64,000 bases of DNA from Streptomyces sp. AC512_CC834 (GTDB lineage Bacteria > Actinomycetota > Actinomycetes > Streptomycetales > Streptomycetaceae), in contig NZ_JAGMUO010000061.1 of assembly GCF_019049325.1 (NCBI RefSeq), positions 1 to 64,000 of the forward strand, given 5' to 3'. The notes under the pieces are model-generated. The model saw only the letters and a program-made list of their open reading frames with translations. It did no database searches and was not told where the DNA came from. A program made the translations under genes and the position numbers. Numbering within the stretch: position 1 is the first letter of the stretch; every line of letters starts with the position of its first letter. Of the stretch, positions 1-10,500 are shown one piece after another.

Positions 1-84
1 GACGCGCCACGCCGGACCGGCCACCATCCGCCTCCTCAACCTCCCGGGGGCTCCAGCCACAGCAACATGATCAACTTAAGCTAA

Positions 85-396
85 GTGGCATTGCCTCAGG
101 GGTCGGGGTCGTACTCCGTCGCCAAGGCCGCGGAGTGGAACATGACCAATGGCGTGCGCGTCGAACTCGCCGAACAGAAGACCCTTGTCCAAGGCGTACA
201 TCTGGGAGCCGCGGACACCGACATGATGGCGGGGATCGACGGACCCAAGATCGACCCGGCCGACGTCGCGCGAGCCAGCCTCGACGGTGTTCAGGCCGGT
301 GCCATCGAGGTGCTGGTCGACGACCCCAGCCGCTTCGTCAAGGCCGCTCTCTCCGCCGATCCCGCGCAGCTGTACGGCGACCCTTCCGGGAACTGA
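85..396 (+). pseudogene. C-terminal remnant of an SDR-family oxidoreductase
   Basis: The 103 residues start at a GTG directly behind an in-frame TAA. They contain the YSVAK element that forms the SDR catalytic Tyr-x-x-x-Lys, followed by the usual C-terminal half (VHLGAADTDMMAG, then a DPADVARASLDG segment). The N-terminal Rossmann half with the TGxxxGxG cofactor motif and the catalytic Ser is absent upstream in every frame; only about 84 bases precede it. A complete classical SDR has about 230-250 residues, so this is a truncated gene. The missing part could lie outside the window only if a deletion or frameshift also occurred, because the reading frame is closed at 82-84. Confidence 0.7.
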
Positions 397-536
397 CCCG
401 CGACCGGTTGTCCGCTCTCGGCGCCGACAGCCGGGTGGTGGCACCCACAAGGGGCGACAACCGACGACACCGAAAACCGGAAATCCGGAACCCAGTCGCC
501 GGACCTGGCCTCTACTCGTCATCGGAAGGACAGATC

Positions 537-1432
537 ATGGCCCGTGCATCAGTGCGTGGAATGGGAATCGAGTACATCTCTCATGGGTCGAGTGAAGGAG
601 AGGTGGTACTGCTCGTCATGGGCGTCGGCGGGCAACTTACTCTCTGGCCGCAGGGATTGATTGATCAACTCACGGGAAAGGGGTTTCGTGTCATCGCGTA
701 CGACGCCCGTGATGTCGGACTGTCCGACAAGATGGACGAGGCCGGACTGCCGGACATACCAGCAATCACCGAAGCCGCCAAACGCGGTGGAGTCGCGCCC
801 GTCGCTTATCATCTCGAAGACATGGCGGAGGACGCGGTCGGTCTACTGGACGCGTTGGACATACAGAAGGCCCACATCGTCGGCGGATCCATGGGGGGAA
901 TGATTGCTCAGCTCATCGCGTCCGACCACCCCGAGCACGTCCTGTCCCTGACTTCCATCATGTCGACCACCGCCAATCCCGGGCTTCCCGAGACGTCGCC
1001 AGAGCTCACACGGCAGATGACGAAGGTCCCGCCCACCCTCACGAAGACCTGCAGGGGTGGCTGGACCATTCTGTTGCCAATGCCAGGCTCACACAATCGC
1101 CCGCCTACCCGGCGGACGAACAACAGTTGAGGGAGCGGTTCAAAAGCGAATTCGAACGTTGTTACTATCCGGTCGGATTCGATCGCCACTATGCGGCGAT
1201 ACTGGCGGCGCCCGATCGTCGCCCCAAACTCGGGAGGATCACCGCACCGGCGTTGGTCATACACGGTGCGGACGACCCACTGGTTCCCCTGGCTTGCGGT
1301 CATGATACAGCGAGCAATATTCCCGGTGCTGAGTTTTTGATCATCCCAGGGATGGGACACGATTTCCCGCCTCAACTGTTCGGCGTCATCGCAGATGCGG
1401 TCGAAGGGGTGACCCGTCGGGCGCGGAGGTGA
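537..1432 (+). pseudogene. alpha/beta-fold hydrolase, frameshifted
   Basis: The gene opens at ATG 537 after a GGAAGGA ribosome site. Its first part carries the strand-turn GVGGQLTLWP, the YDARDVGLS segment and the nucleophile elbow GGSMGG typical of the aclacinomycin-methylesterase/tropinesterase branch of alpha/beta hydrolases. Reading frame is lost around 1036-1046. The continuation, DLQGWLDHSVANARLTQ and onward, runs in the next frame to a stop at 1432 and supplies the acid (GADDPLVPL) and the catalytic His (GMGHDF). Together the two frames give a full-length protein of about 298 residues, so one indel has split the gene. A sequencing error would explain it equally well. The SDR fragment upstream is also broken, which favours real decay. 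Confidence 0.75.
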
Positions 1433-1829
1433 AAGGCGCGGCTGATCCCCGGGAGTGGACGCTGGGTTGCACGCGACGAGCGACAGCGCACGTGGCGTGA
1501 TCAGTGACGAGACGAGGCTTCTGGTCGTTGCGGTGGTGTTCTCCACGCACCACGCTTCGTCCGAGGAGCCTCGCCTGGTCCCGTATCGAGCCACGCTCGA
1601 TGTTCCTCGTATCACGGCCAGGGGCGGAGTCCGGGCCTGGATCGACGAGGGCGCCAGGGAGCGGGCGGAAAGGTCCGTGACAGCGGCAGGATCGCCGGTG
1701 AAGAAAATCTAACACTGCCAAATCTTCTCTTCGTTGAATAGCGTGATCAGCAGCAGGAGGGGAACGACCGCATCCGCGCGAGCACGCGCTCCTCCGGTTT
1801 CGCTTGCATCTTCGAAGGGGAGGCCCGTC
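1433..1829. other. gene-poor stretch
   Basis: About 400 bases with no convincing gene. A plus-strand reading at 1455-1712 stays open for 85 codons, but it has no recognisable family and no good ribosome site, so I treat it as chance or debris. The last 30 bases hold the AAGGGGAGG ribosome site of the next gene. Confidence 0.4.
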
Positions 1830-2408
1830 ATGCCCACATCGCACATCCGGCGCAGCACGGCTGCGGTACTTGCCGTGGCCGCGGTCGCCACCACGGCCCT
1901 GGTCGGCCAGGCGGTGGCGAGCGAGGACCGGCCCGCCACGGACCCCACCGCGGCCACGGCGCCGGTGCCGGCGGCCGCGGCCGACGCGGCGGCCCGGTCC
2001 GGGCGCGTTCCCCGTATCGCGGCGGCGTGGCACTCCGCGTGGACGGGTGACGACCCGAACGCCCTGGCCGATCTGTTCACGAAGAACGGCACCCTTGTCG
2101 ACCTGTCGGTGCCCTACACCTCGGAGGGGCGCGAGGAGATCGCGGAGTTCAAGGCGATCACCGAGCGGCTCATCCCCGACGCGGACCTCGAGATCACGGA
2201 CGCGTTCCGCAGCGGCGACCGCGTACTGATCCGGACCGACTACTCCGGAACTCTCCCGGGGGCGACCACGTCGTTCAAGGTGCAGATGGCCACGGTCCTC
2301 GAACTCCGGCACGGAAAGATCGCCGTCAACACCGACTACTACGACCGGGCCACGATGCTTCGCCAGTCCGGGCTGCCCGCCGACTGGCGGCCGCCGGCCC
2401 AGCCCTGA
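1830..2408 (+). CDS. secreted SnoaL/NTF2-like protein
   Basis: This encodes 192 residues. ATG 1830 was chosen because AAGGGGAGG lies 5-8 bases upstream and because it begins a Sec-type signal peptide (HIRR followed by an Ala/Val-rich core ending near ASA-like residues 28-32). After an Ala/Pro-rich linker (about 35-60) comes a single NTF2/SnoaL-like fold: AAWHSAWTGDDPNALADLF, the EGREEIAEF helix, and strands ending in TDYYD. Such proteins are cone-shaped ligand-binding or isomerase folds. Being secreted, this one would act outside the cell, and its substrate is unknown. A rearranged second copy lies at 4660-5065. Confidence 0.75.
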   Translation: MPTSHIRRSTAAVLAVAAVATTALVGQAVASEDRPATDPTAATAPVPAAAADAAARSGRVPRIAAAWHSAWTGDDPNALADLFTKNGTLVDLSVPYTSEGREEIAEFKAITERLIPDADLEITDAFRSGDRVLIRTDYSGTLPGATTSFKVQMATVLELRHGKIAVNTDYYDRATMLRQSGLPADWRPPAQP

Positions 2409-2534
2409 CCCGGCAACCGCCCGCCCCTGCTCGTCAGCGCACCCGCCGAAGGGCTCGGTGTTCCCGACGGGCCCTCTTTCGGCGTCGCCGTCGGCGACCG
2501 GATTCACCAGCGACTCCTGAGCAGGAGAGTCGGC

Positions 2535-2703
2535 GGGGACACCGTCGCAATCCGGCCGTTGGTGCTGAGCGCCGTTCTGGCCGCGGCCTTGACCCTGATC
2601 ACCGCGTGTCTTCGGCGGCGGTGCCGACGGTGAGGCCTGGCCCGGCGGAGATTCCGACGACCTCACGGCCTACGGAATCACCGGGAACACGGCGGCACCG
2701 TGA
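2535..2703 (+). pseudogene. possible decayed lipoprotein start
   Basis: One frame reads a hydrophobic stretch ending in a good lipobox (LSAVLAAALTLITAC) at about 2560-2608, then meets a stop about 8 codons later. The neighbouring frame continues as GGGADGEAWPGG-DSDDLTAYG to a stop at 2703, which looks like the acidic Gly-rich linker normally found after a lipobox. This is consistent with a frameshifted and truncated lipoprotein gene. There is no clear ribosome site or canonical start, so the call is weak. Confidence 0.25.
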
Positions 2704-2850
2704 CCGTCATCAACGTCGGGGTCCTCGGCGTCGACACCGGTACCCCGACCCTCACTCCGGGCGAGTCCGCCCTCGCGGCGGGCGGGCCGGATCACCGCCC
2801 GGAGCCGTCCGCGAGGGCGAGGCGTGCTGTTGACATGCGTCGGGCGGGCG

Positions 2851-4437
2851 TCAGAACTGGAGTGCCCAGGCGTCGATCCGCCCGCTGTCCCACCGCGCGT
2901 TGTCGCTCACTCGCAGGTTCCATGTGCCGTTCGCGTTCTCCGAGGAGGCGTCCACGGAGTACGTCGTGCTGATGCCGTTCGCACTGCCGCCGGTGCCGTA
3001 CGGCTTCAGCGTGTACGCCGTGCCGTCCGGTGCGACCAGTTGGACCCGGAGGTCGCCGATGTAGGTGTGGTCGATGTCCACCTCGACCGACAGGGACGAG
3101 GGCGCGTTGCCGGGGACGCCGGAGACGGTCACCGGGGACTCGATGGTGGAGTTGTCGCCGACGGCGTAGTCAGCGGTGTTCTCGAAGCGGTCGCCGGTCG
3201 GCGGAGGTGTGTCGTCGCCCTCGGCGACGTGCAGCAGGCGGTTGGGCGAGCCGTTGCCCGGGTTCGAGACGACACCGCTGATGGCGGCGGACCTCAGCGC
3301 GGAGCCGACCTGGGCCGGGGTGGCGTCGGGGTGGTCGGCCAGGTAGAGGGCGGCGGCTCCGGCGACGTGCGGGCTCGCCATGGAGGTACCGGAGATGGTG
3401 TTGCTGGCCGAGTCGCTGCTGTTCCAGGCCGAGGTGATGGACGAGCCCGGCGCGAACAGGTCGAGGACCGAACCGTAGTTGGAGTAGGAGGCGCGGCGGT
3501 CACTCGACGTGGTGGCGCCGACCGTGAGCGCCTCCGCCACCCGGGCCGGGGAGTTGTTGGAGGCGTTCTCGGAATCGTTGCCGGCCGCGACGGCGAAGGT
3601 GACGCCGGAGGCGATGGCGCCCCGGACGGCCTCGTCCAGGACGCTGTCGGCGCCGCCGCCGAGAGACATGTTGGCGACGGCCGGCTTGACGGCGTTGCGG
3701 GCGACCCAGTCGATGCCGGCCACGACCTGGGCGGTGGTGCCGGAGCCGGAGTTGTTGAGCACCCGGACTCCGACGATCTTCGCCTGCTTGGCGACGCCGT
3801 AGGAACTGCCCGCGACGGTGCCGGAGACGTGGGTGCCGTGGCCGTGGCCGTCCTGGGCGGTGTTGTCGTCGTCGACGGCGTCGTAGCCGTAGGAGGCGCG
3901 GCCGCCGAAGTCGTTGTGGGTGATGCGGACGCCGGTGTCGATGACGTACGCCGTCACGCCCTGTCCGGCGCTGTTCGGGTAGGTGTACGAGTCGTCCAGC
4001 GGGAGGTTCTGCTGGTCGAGGCGGTCCAGGCCCCAGGAGGGCGGGTTGGGCTGGGTGCCGGTGACGTGGAAGGTGCGGTTCTGGACGACGGAGGCGACGA
4101 CCGGGTCGGCGGCGAGACGTTTCGCCTCGGTCTCGGAGGCGTCGACCGCGTAGCCGTTGAGGGCCTTGGTGTAGGTGCGCTCGATGTCCGCGCCGTACTT
4201 CTCGGCCACGGCACGTCCCTCGGCGGAACCGGACCTGGCCTCGTCGGCCTTCAGGGTCACGATGTAGCTGCCGGCGACCGCGTTCGCCGCGTCCTCGTAC
4301 TGGACGCGGCCCTGCGGGGCGGCACCTGCGGGTAACGCCGATACGAGGCTCGCGGCGAGGGCCGCTGTTGCCGCGGCGCTGACGACTGCCAGTCTTCGCC
4401 GGGTGATGCGATGGGGGCGGTGGCAGGGCACAGGCAT
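2851..4437 (-). CDS. secreted subtilisin-like serine protease (S8) with P-domain
   Basis: The protein has 528 residues. ATG 4437 follows GAGGAGGGAC at good spacing and starts a signal peptide (basic HRITRRR, then an Ala-rich core to about 40). An inhibitor-I9-type propeptide covers about 47-125. The peptidase domain shows the triad Asp167 (VIDTG), His200 (HGHGTHVSG) and Ser352 (GTSMASPHVAG), with the oxyanion Asn at about 287 (AAGND). This matches the proteinase-K/streptomycete subtilase type. After a DDTPPPTG linker the last 110 residues form a proprotein-convertase P-domain (ENTADYAV to IDAWALQF). It is an extracellular endopeptidase, and the propeptide would be cleaved off after folding. 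It looks intact and is probably transcribed alone. Confidence 0.93.
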   Translation of the reverse strand: MPVPCHRPHRITRRRLAVVSAAATAALAASLVSALPAGAAPQGRVQYEDAANAVAGSYIVTLKADEARSGSAEGRAVAEKYGADIERTYTKALNGYAVDASETEAKRLAADPVVASVVQNRTFHVTGTQPNPPSWGLDRLDQQNLPLDDSYTYPNSAGQGVTAYVIDTGVRITHNDFGGRASYGYDAVDDDNTAQDGHGHGTHVSGTVAGSSYGVAKQAKIVGVRVLNNSGSGTTAQVVAGIDWVARNAVKPAVANMSLGGGADSVLDEAVRGAIASGVTFAVAAGNDSENASNNSPARVAEALTVGATTSSDRRASYSNYGSVLDLFAPGSSITSAWNSSDSASNTISGTSMASPHVAGAAALYLADHPDATPAQVGSALRSAAISGVVSNPGNGSPNRLLHVAEGDDTPPPTGDRFENTADYAVGDNSTIESPVTVSGVPGNAPSSLSVEVDIDHTYIGDLRVQLVAPDGTAYTLKPYGTGGSANGISTTYSVDASSENANGTWNLRVSDNARWDSGRIDAWALQF

Positions 4438-4659
4438 GTGAAAGTCCCTCCTCAGTCGGTGGTGTGGTGGGGCGGGCACGCCGAGCAGGCCGGTCCCGGA
4501 CCGCAACCCCGGTCTCTTCGGGCATGGCCATGTCATCTCGGACCGTGTTCGTGTCCGCCCGTCGAAAGATTGAGGGTTCCAGAGGAATCGCACAAGAGCC
4601 CTGCGTGAAACTCGGCGGATTCCGGGTCCCGGGCTCAAGGCCGGACGGCGTCGTGTGAG

Positions 4660-5065
4660 GACGCGCCTGCCGCCGTCACGGCTTCGGCGCAGGCGCCGGC
4701 GACCAGGGCAATGACAGCGGCGACGGCCGATGCGACGGCCCGGTCCGAGCACATTGCCCGCACCGCCGCGGCGTGGCACTCCGTGTGGACGGCTCGGTGA
4801 TCGCCTTGAACCCCGCGATCTCCTCGCGCCCTTCCGGGGTGGCTCGTACCCACGCGGATCCCGAGATCACGGACGCCCTCCGCAGCCGTGACCGCAGCCG
4901 GTGTCGGCGGCGATCTCGCCGTGCCGGACTTCGAGGACGGCGGCCATCTGCGCCTGGAGCGGTTCGGACGCCCCCGGGGGAGCACGACGGCCGGGCCACG
5001 AGGCTTCACCGGTCCGGGCTGCCCGCCGGCCGGAGGCCGCCGACGCGGCCCTGACGCGGCAACTG
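4660..5065. pseudogene. scrambled second copy of the SnoaL-like gene
   Basis: Block by block this region matches the gene at 1830-2408 in the same order, but the blocks alternate in orientation. 4726-4792 is direct to 1980-2046. 4790-4840 is inverted to 2118-2168 (about 47 of 51 bases match). 4851-4895 is direct to 2178-2222. 4896-4982 is inverted to 2251-2337. 4983-5065 is direct to 2338-2421, including bases past the stop codon. The stretch before 4726 looks like an inverted copy of the signal-peptide region. Parts of the original (about 2047-2117 and 2223-2250) are missing. No frame on either strand encodes the protein, so it is a non-functional relic. Confidence 0.7.
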
Positions 5066-5171
5066 CGGTCGTCCCGCCCGTTCTCGTCGGCGGACACCTC
5101 CACACTCTCGGCACACACCCGTACCATCACTGCGCAACCGCGTAACGCTGAGCGGCGTGACAGGAGTGGCG

Positions 5172-6635
5172 ATGTCGGTCCAGGACGCGAGTGCCGGGAA
5201 GACCGAAGCGGTGGGAGGGAAGCGTGCCGCGGGAGACGGGGTTCCGGCGCCGTGGGCGGAGTTCGGGGCGCAGTTGCGGTACTGCCGTCGTCGTGCGGGA
5301 CTGACGCAGCGTCAGCTCGGTCATCTGGTCGGCTATCACCACAGCCTGATCAGCAAGTGGGAGAGCGGCACCCGGGAACCGACCGCCCGGGCGGTGGCCG
5401 GCTTGGAGCGCACGCTGGGTGCCGAGAGCGCGCTGTCCCCGCTGGCCGGATCCGCCGGCGAGGCGGTACCCCCGCCGTTCGCCCCGTCGGGCGCCGGGTT
5501 CTCCGGGCCGCTGCCGGGCGGCGGCGGGCGGCGCCTGCTCGTACCGGACGGGGCGGCGGACCACTGGCCGGAGCGGCTCGCGCCGGGTGGATGCCCACTG
5601 CACGCCGACGACCACGCGTGCGCCGTACCGCCGTTCGGCGATCTGGCACTGTTGCCGGAGCGGCTGCGGGCGGCCCGCGAGGCGGCGGTGCCGGCCGCGG
5701 CGGTGCCGGACCTGGTCCACCTGGTCCTCGCCCTGCTGGACCGGTGCGAGCACAGCGTGCTGCGCTCGACGTCGACCACCGTGCTCGGCGCGGTCGAGCA
5801 TGTGCTGCGCGCGTTGGCCGCCTGGGCGGAATCGGTCAACGCCGCGGGGTGCCCGCCGCCGGTGATGGCCCGGACCGCGGCGCGCTACGCCCAGCTCGCA
5901 GGCCGGCTGCGGATGCAGCGGGGGCAAGGTGCGCTGGCGATGGCATGGGTGTCCCACGGACTTCGGTGGGCCGAGGCGGCCGGGGACACGACCACGCGCG
6001 TGACACTGACGACCGACCTGTGCACACTGGCGCGGCTGGACGGCGACGGCCCCTCCGCGCTCGGCTACGCGCGGGCCCTGGCAGGTCTCGGTGCCCGCGG
6101 CGGATGGATCGCGACCCTCGCGCACATGTACCTGGCGCGCGGTTACGCGGCGACCGGCGACGGCGCGGAATGCAGGCGCAGGGCCTCTCTCAGCCGCAGC
6201 GGACTGGACAGCCTGGGCGGGCGTGATCTGGCTCAGGCGCCCTGGCTGGCGGAGGGACAGGGGCAACTGCGGGTCGAGTCGGCCGTCGCGGGCGGACTGC
6301 GGGACCTGGCGGTGCTGACGGGCGACCGCGCCACGGCACGCGGCGCGGCCCGTGCCGCCGTGCTCGCGTTGGAGCAGGTGCCGGCCGGGATGCTCCCCAC
6401 CCGGCTGCTGCTGACCCTGCGCCTGGCCGACTGCCACGTGGGAGCGGGTGAACTGGACGCGGCACTGGAACTGGCCGGTCCCGTGGTGGAGCAGGCGGTG
6501 GCGGCGCGACGGCGGACCGTCTCGCAGGAGCTGGCGGGGCTGCACGACCACCTGGCCACAACCTGGGGCGGCCTGCGCGAGGTGCGCGACTTCCAGGAGC
6601 GGTTGCGGGCGGCGCGGGCGGACGCCGGGGCCTGA
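5172..6635 (+). CDS. XRE-family regulator with TPR-like C-terminus
   Basis: A protein of 487 residues from ATG 5172; AGGAG five bases upstream favours this over GTG 5157. An N-terminal helix-turn-helix (about 25-85: LRYCRRRAGLTQRQLG, then HHSLISKWESGTREPTARAV) is followed by a Pro/Gly-rich linker and about 330 residues of Ala/Leu-rich helical repeats. This architecture is common in Streptomyces regulators that sense a ligand or peptide through a TPR-like domain. No partner gene is obvious; the gene downstream on the opposite strand is decayed. The target is unknown. Confidence 0.85.
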   Translation: MSVQDASAGKTEAVGGKRAAGDGVPAPWAEFGAQLRYCRRRAGLTQRQLGHLVGYHHSLISKWESGTREPTARAVAGLERTLGAESALSPLAGSAGEAVPPPFAPSGAGFSGPLPGGGGRRLLVPDGAADHWPERLAPGGCPLHADDHACAVPPFGDLALLPERLRAAREAAVPAAAVPDLVHLVLALLDRCEHSVLRSTSTTVLGAVEHVLRALAAWAESVNAAGCPPPVMARTAARYAQLAGRLRMQRGQGALAMAWVSHGLRWAEAAGDTTTRVTLTTDLCTLARLDGDGPSALGYARALAGLGARGGWIATLAHMYLARGYAATGDGAECRRRASLSRSGLDSLGGRDLAQAPWLAEGQGQLRVESAVAGGLRDLAVLTGDRATARGAARAAVLALEQVPAGMLPTRLLLTLRLADCHVGAGELDAALELAGPVVEQAVAARRRTVSQELAGLHDHLATTWGGLREVRDFQERLRAARADAGA

Positions 6636-6689
6636 ACACTGGTCCGAACCTTCGGCGGCCACCGGCCGCGAACGGGCTCCAGCGGCCTC

Positions 6690-7200
6690 ACGGCCCGGTG
6701 ACGGCCGTACCGGGCCTGTCCGCGCAGGCACCAGTCGGGTACGCCCGGCCAGGAGCCCGTATTCGTCCGCGGGGGTGATGTGGCACGCGGCGGGCAGGAC
6801 GTCGCAGTCCAGGCCCGGCGTGGCGCTCCACGCGCGCGGATCGGCGGGTGCGTGGGGGTCGGCCGTCGAGACGGCCACGCGCGGCCACTCGGCCGACACG
6901 GCGGTGAGGAGCCCACAGTCGATCCGCCCGGCCTCGAACTCCTGGTTGCCGTTGGTCTCGGTGAACGCCCGGTCACCGAGCGGGGACGTCGGCAGCACCC
7001 GGCTGACGCGCAGTTCCGCGGGCAGAGCCTGTGCGGCGCGCGCAGGCACAGGGCACAGCTCAGGGAGTGACACGCCGGACGCGCTCCCGGTCGCCGAGCT
7101 GGGCCGGCTCCGCGTGCGGGAGTTCGGTCCACTCGCCCACCGACGGCCGCTCGGGCGCGGGAATCTGCGGACAGAGCATCTGCTCGGCCGTGCACCATGA
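6690..7200 (-). pseudogene. decayed minus-strand gene of unknown function
   Basis: Two minus-strand frames read as protein-like sequence one after the other. The first is TAEQMLCPQIPAPERPSVG to ERVRRV (about 7200-7065). The second begins SLPELCPVPARAAQ and goes on through SPLGDRAFTETNGNQEFEAG and CGLLTAVSAEWPRV to about 6690. They join near 7065-7075 by a one-base shift. The paired cysteines and acidic turns look like an extracytoplasmic domain, but no family is recognised and no start, signal peptide or natural stop is visible. I infer a truncated, frameshifted gene; the alternative is chance openness in GC-rich DNA. Confidence 0.35.
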
Positions 7201-7574
7201 CGAAACGTCGTCGGGGCGACGGCAGGCCGGGCGTCTCAGCCGTCCGTCTCCTTGGCAGGCCCTGATCCCCTGGTTCTCGGTGAACCGGTACGGACACCGT
7301 ACGAACCCGTCGAGCGAGGAAGCCCTCGACGTCCCAACCGGTCCCAGGCGTACCCCCCGTTCACCTGCTTCACCGTCCCCCGACCGCATACCGGTCTGTG
7401 TTTGCCGCCGTTTGACAACGGTCCGTCCCGCGGGCGAACTCTGTTGACCCTCGGCACGACCGGTGTGAGTGTTCTGGCCGCCCAGGCATGAGCATGACGA
7501 ATTCGCCGAACTCGCGTTCCGACGCTCCCGCCCGGGTGTTCGACCCGGAACCCCCACCTTTCCGAGGAGCACTC

Positions 7575-10500
7575 GTGAAACGAAGACTCGCCGTGGCGGG
7601 CCTCTCCCTGGCCATGGCCCTGGGGACAGTGGCACTGCCCGCCGCCACCACCGCCCAGGCGGCCGGAACGGCCACCGCGAACGCCGGCGCCGCGGAACCG
7701 AAACCCGTGGACCGGGCCGTCGCCGCCGCCGACAGGGTCACCGCCAGCGGATTCGACTCGCTCGCCAAGGGACCCGACGAGCGTTACGACCGCCGCATGG
7801 TCACCCCCTGGGTCAAGGGGCTGTACTCGATCGCCTACGAGCGCACCTACCGAGGCCTGCCCGTGGTCGGCGGCGACGCCGTCGTCCTGGCCGACGGCAA
7901 CGGCGACGTACGCGCCGTGCGCTCCGCCACCGACGTCCGGATATCCGTAGACACCACGCCACGGATCAAGGCCGACGCGGCCGAGCGCACCAGCCGCGCC
8001 CGGCTGAAGAAGGCCGACGGGACCGAGCCGCCGCGACTGGTCGTGAAGGCCGGCGACGACACGGCACGCCTCACCTGGGAGACCGTGGTCACCGGCACCA
8101 CCGGGGACGGCACACCCAGCCGGCTGCACGTCTTCGTCGACGCCCGCACCGGCAAGGTCGTCGACTCCTACGACGACGTACGCGCCGGCCACGCCGACAG
8201 CCAGTGGAACGGGCCCAGCCCGCTGTCCATCGACACCAGCCGGTCCGGCGGCACCTACCGGCTCAGCGACCCGACGCGGCCCGGACTGAGCTGCGCCGAC
8301 TACAGCACCGGCCGCGTCTTCACCGGCCCCGACGACAACTGGGGCAACGGCGACGCGAGCAGCAGGGAGACCGGCTGCGCCGACGTGATGTACGCGGCGC
8401 AGAAGGAGTCCGACATGCTCCGCGACTGGCTCGGTCGCGACGGGCACGACGGCAACGGCGGCAGCTGGCCGGCCAAGGTCGGACTGAACGCCGTCAACGC
8501 CTACTGGAACGGCTCCAGCGTCGCCATCGGCCACAACCAGCAGAACGAGTGGATCGGCTCGATGGACGTCGTCGGCCACGAGTACGGGCACGGCATCGAC
8601 CAGTTCACCCCGGGCGGCTCGCGCCACGAGAACGGCCTGGGCGAGGCCACCGGCGACATCTTCGGCGCCCTCACCGAGGCGTACGCCAACCAGCCGGCAC
8701 CGTACGACACCCCCGGCGACTACGAGGTCGGCGAGACCATCGACCTGGTCGGCAACGGACCGATCCGCTACATGTACGAACCGTCCAAGCTCGACGACCC
8801 CAACTGCTACTCGGCCTCCATCCCGGACACCGAGGTGCACGCGGCCGCGGGACCGATGAACCACTGGTTCTACCTGCTCTCCGAGGGAAGCAACCCCGGT
8901 AACGGCAAGCCGGACAGCCCGACCTGCAACAACAGCAGCGTCACCGGCGTCGGTGTCCAGAACGCGGGCAAGATCTTCTACGGCGGCATGCTGCTGAAGA
9001 CCAGCGGCATGACCCACAAGCGCTACCGCACCGCGACGCTGACCGCCGCCAAGAACCTCGACCCCACCTGCGACCTCTTCAACAAGACGAAGGCCGCCTG
9101 GAACGCGGTCAGGGTCCCCGCGCAGTCCGCGGACCCGACCTGCACCGGCAGCCCGGCCTCCGACTTCTCCATGGCCCTCAGCCCCGCCTCGGGCAGCGTC
9201 GAGCCGGGCCAGTCGGTCACGGCGACCGTCTCCACGACCGTCACCAGCGGCAGCGCCCAGTCCGTCGAACTCTCGTCGACCGGTGTGCCGGCCGGTGTCC
9301 AGGTCTCCTTCACCCCGTCGTCGGTCACCGCCGGCAACAGCGCGACCATGAAGGTGACCGCCGCCGACTCCGTCGCGCAGGGCACGTACACCCTCACCGT
9401 CAAGGGTGACGGCAGCGCGGCCGACCACACCGCGCAGTACACCCTGACCATCGGCGGGGGAGGAAACCCCGGCGGTGAGGCCCCCGACATCGACGTCGCC
9501 AAGGTGAAGGCGCACCTGGAGCAGTTCCAGTCGATCGCGGACCGCAACGGCGGCAACCGCCGCTCGACCGGCTCCGGTTACGACCAGTCGGTCGCCTACG
9601 TGAAGGGCAAGCTCCAGGCAGCGGGCTTCGACGTGGTCGAGCAGCCCTGCACCTCCGGCTGCACCAGCGGCGCCGGCCCCAACCTGGTCGCCGAGTGGCC
9701 CAAGGGCGACGCCGGCAACGTCTACATGTTCGGCGCCCACCTCGACGGCGTGTCCGCCGGTCCCGGCATGAACGACAACGGTTCCGGTTCGGCGGCGCTG
9801 CTGGAGACGGCGCTGGAACTGGCGCGGCAGAACCCGACCATGCTGAACCGGGTTCGTTTCGCCTGGTGGACGGACGAGGAGCAGGGCCTCAACGGTTCCG
9901 ACTTCTACGCGCGCTCACTCAGCTCCACGGAGCGCTCGAAGATCAAGGCGTACTACAACTTCGACATGGTCGCCTCTCCCAACGGCGGCTACTTCATCAA
10001 CCACATCGACACCGCCGCCGCCGCGCCGATGAAGGAGTACTGGGACTCCCTGAACCTGGCGCCGGAGGAGAACACCGAGGGCGCGGGCCGCAGCGACGAC
10101 TACTCGTTCGAGCGCTATGGCATCGCCACCTCCGGCTACGCGATGGGCGCGAGCTACCGCAAGACGTCCGCGCAGGCCGCCAAGTGGGGCGGTACGGCGG
10201 GCCGGGCCTACGACCCCTGCTACCACTCCTCCTGCGACACCATCGACAACATCAACCTGACCGGCCTCAACCGCGCCTCCGACGGCATCGCCTACACCCT
10301 GTGGGAGCAGGCGGTCGGCGGCGAGGCACCGGCGGACGACTTCTCCATGGGCGTCTCGCCCACCTCGGGCAGCGTCGCGCCGGGCGGCGACATCAAGACC
10401 ACCGTGTCCACCGCCACCACCGACGGCTCCTCGCAGACCGTACGGCTGTCGGTGCCGAACGCGCCCGCCGGTGTCTCGGCGGAGTTCGCTCCGTCGTCCG

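Noticed and set aside
1455..1712. 85-codon frame that faintly resembles the start of an IS5-type transposase (YRATLDVPR)
   Set aside because: The similarity is only a few residues and nothing else of a transposase follows.
7236..9740. 834-codon minus-strand frame opposite the M4-M28 protease
   Set aside because: Shadow of the protease reading; no motif, no start context.
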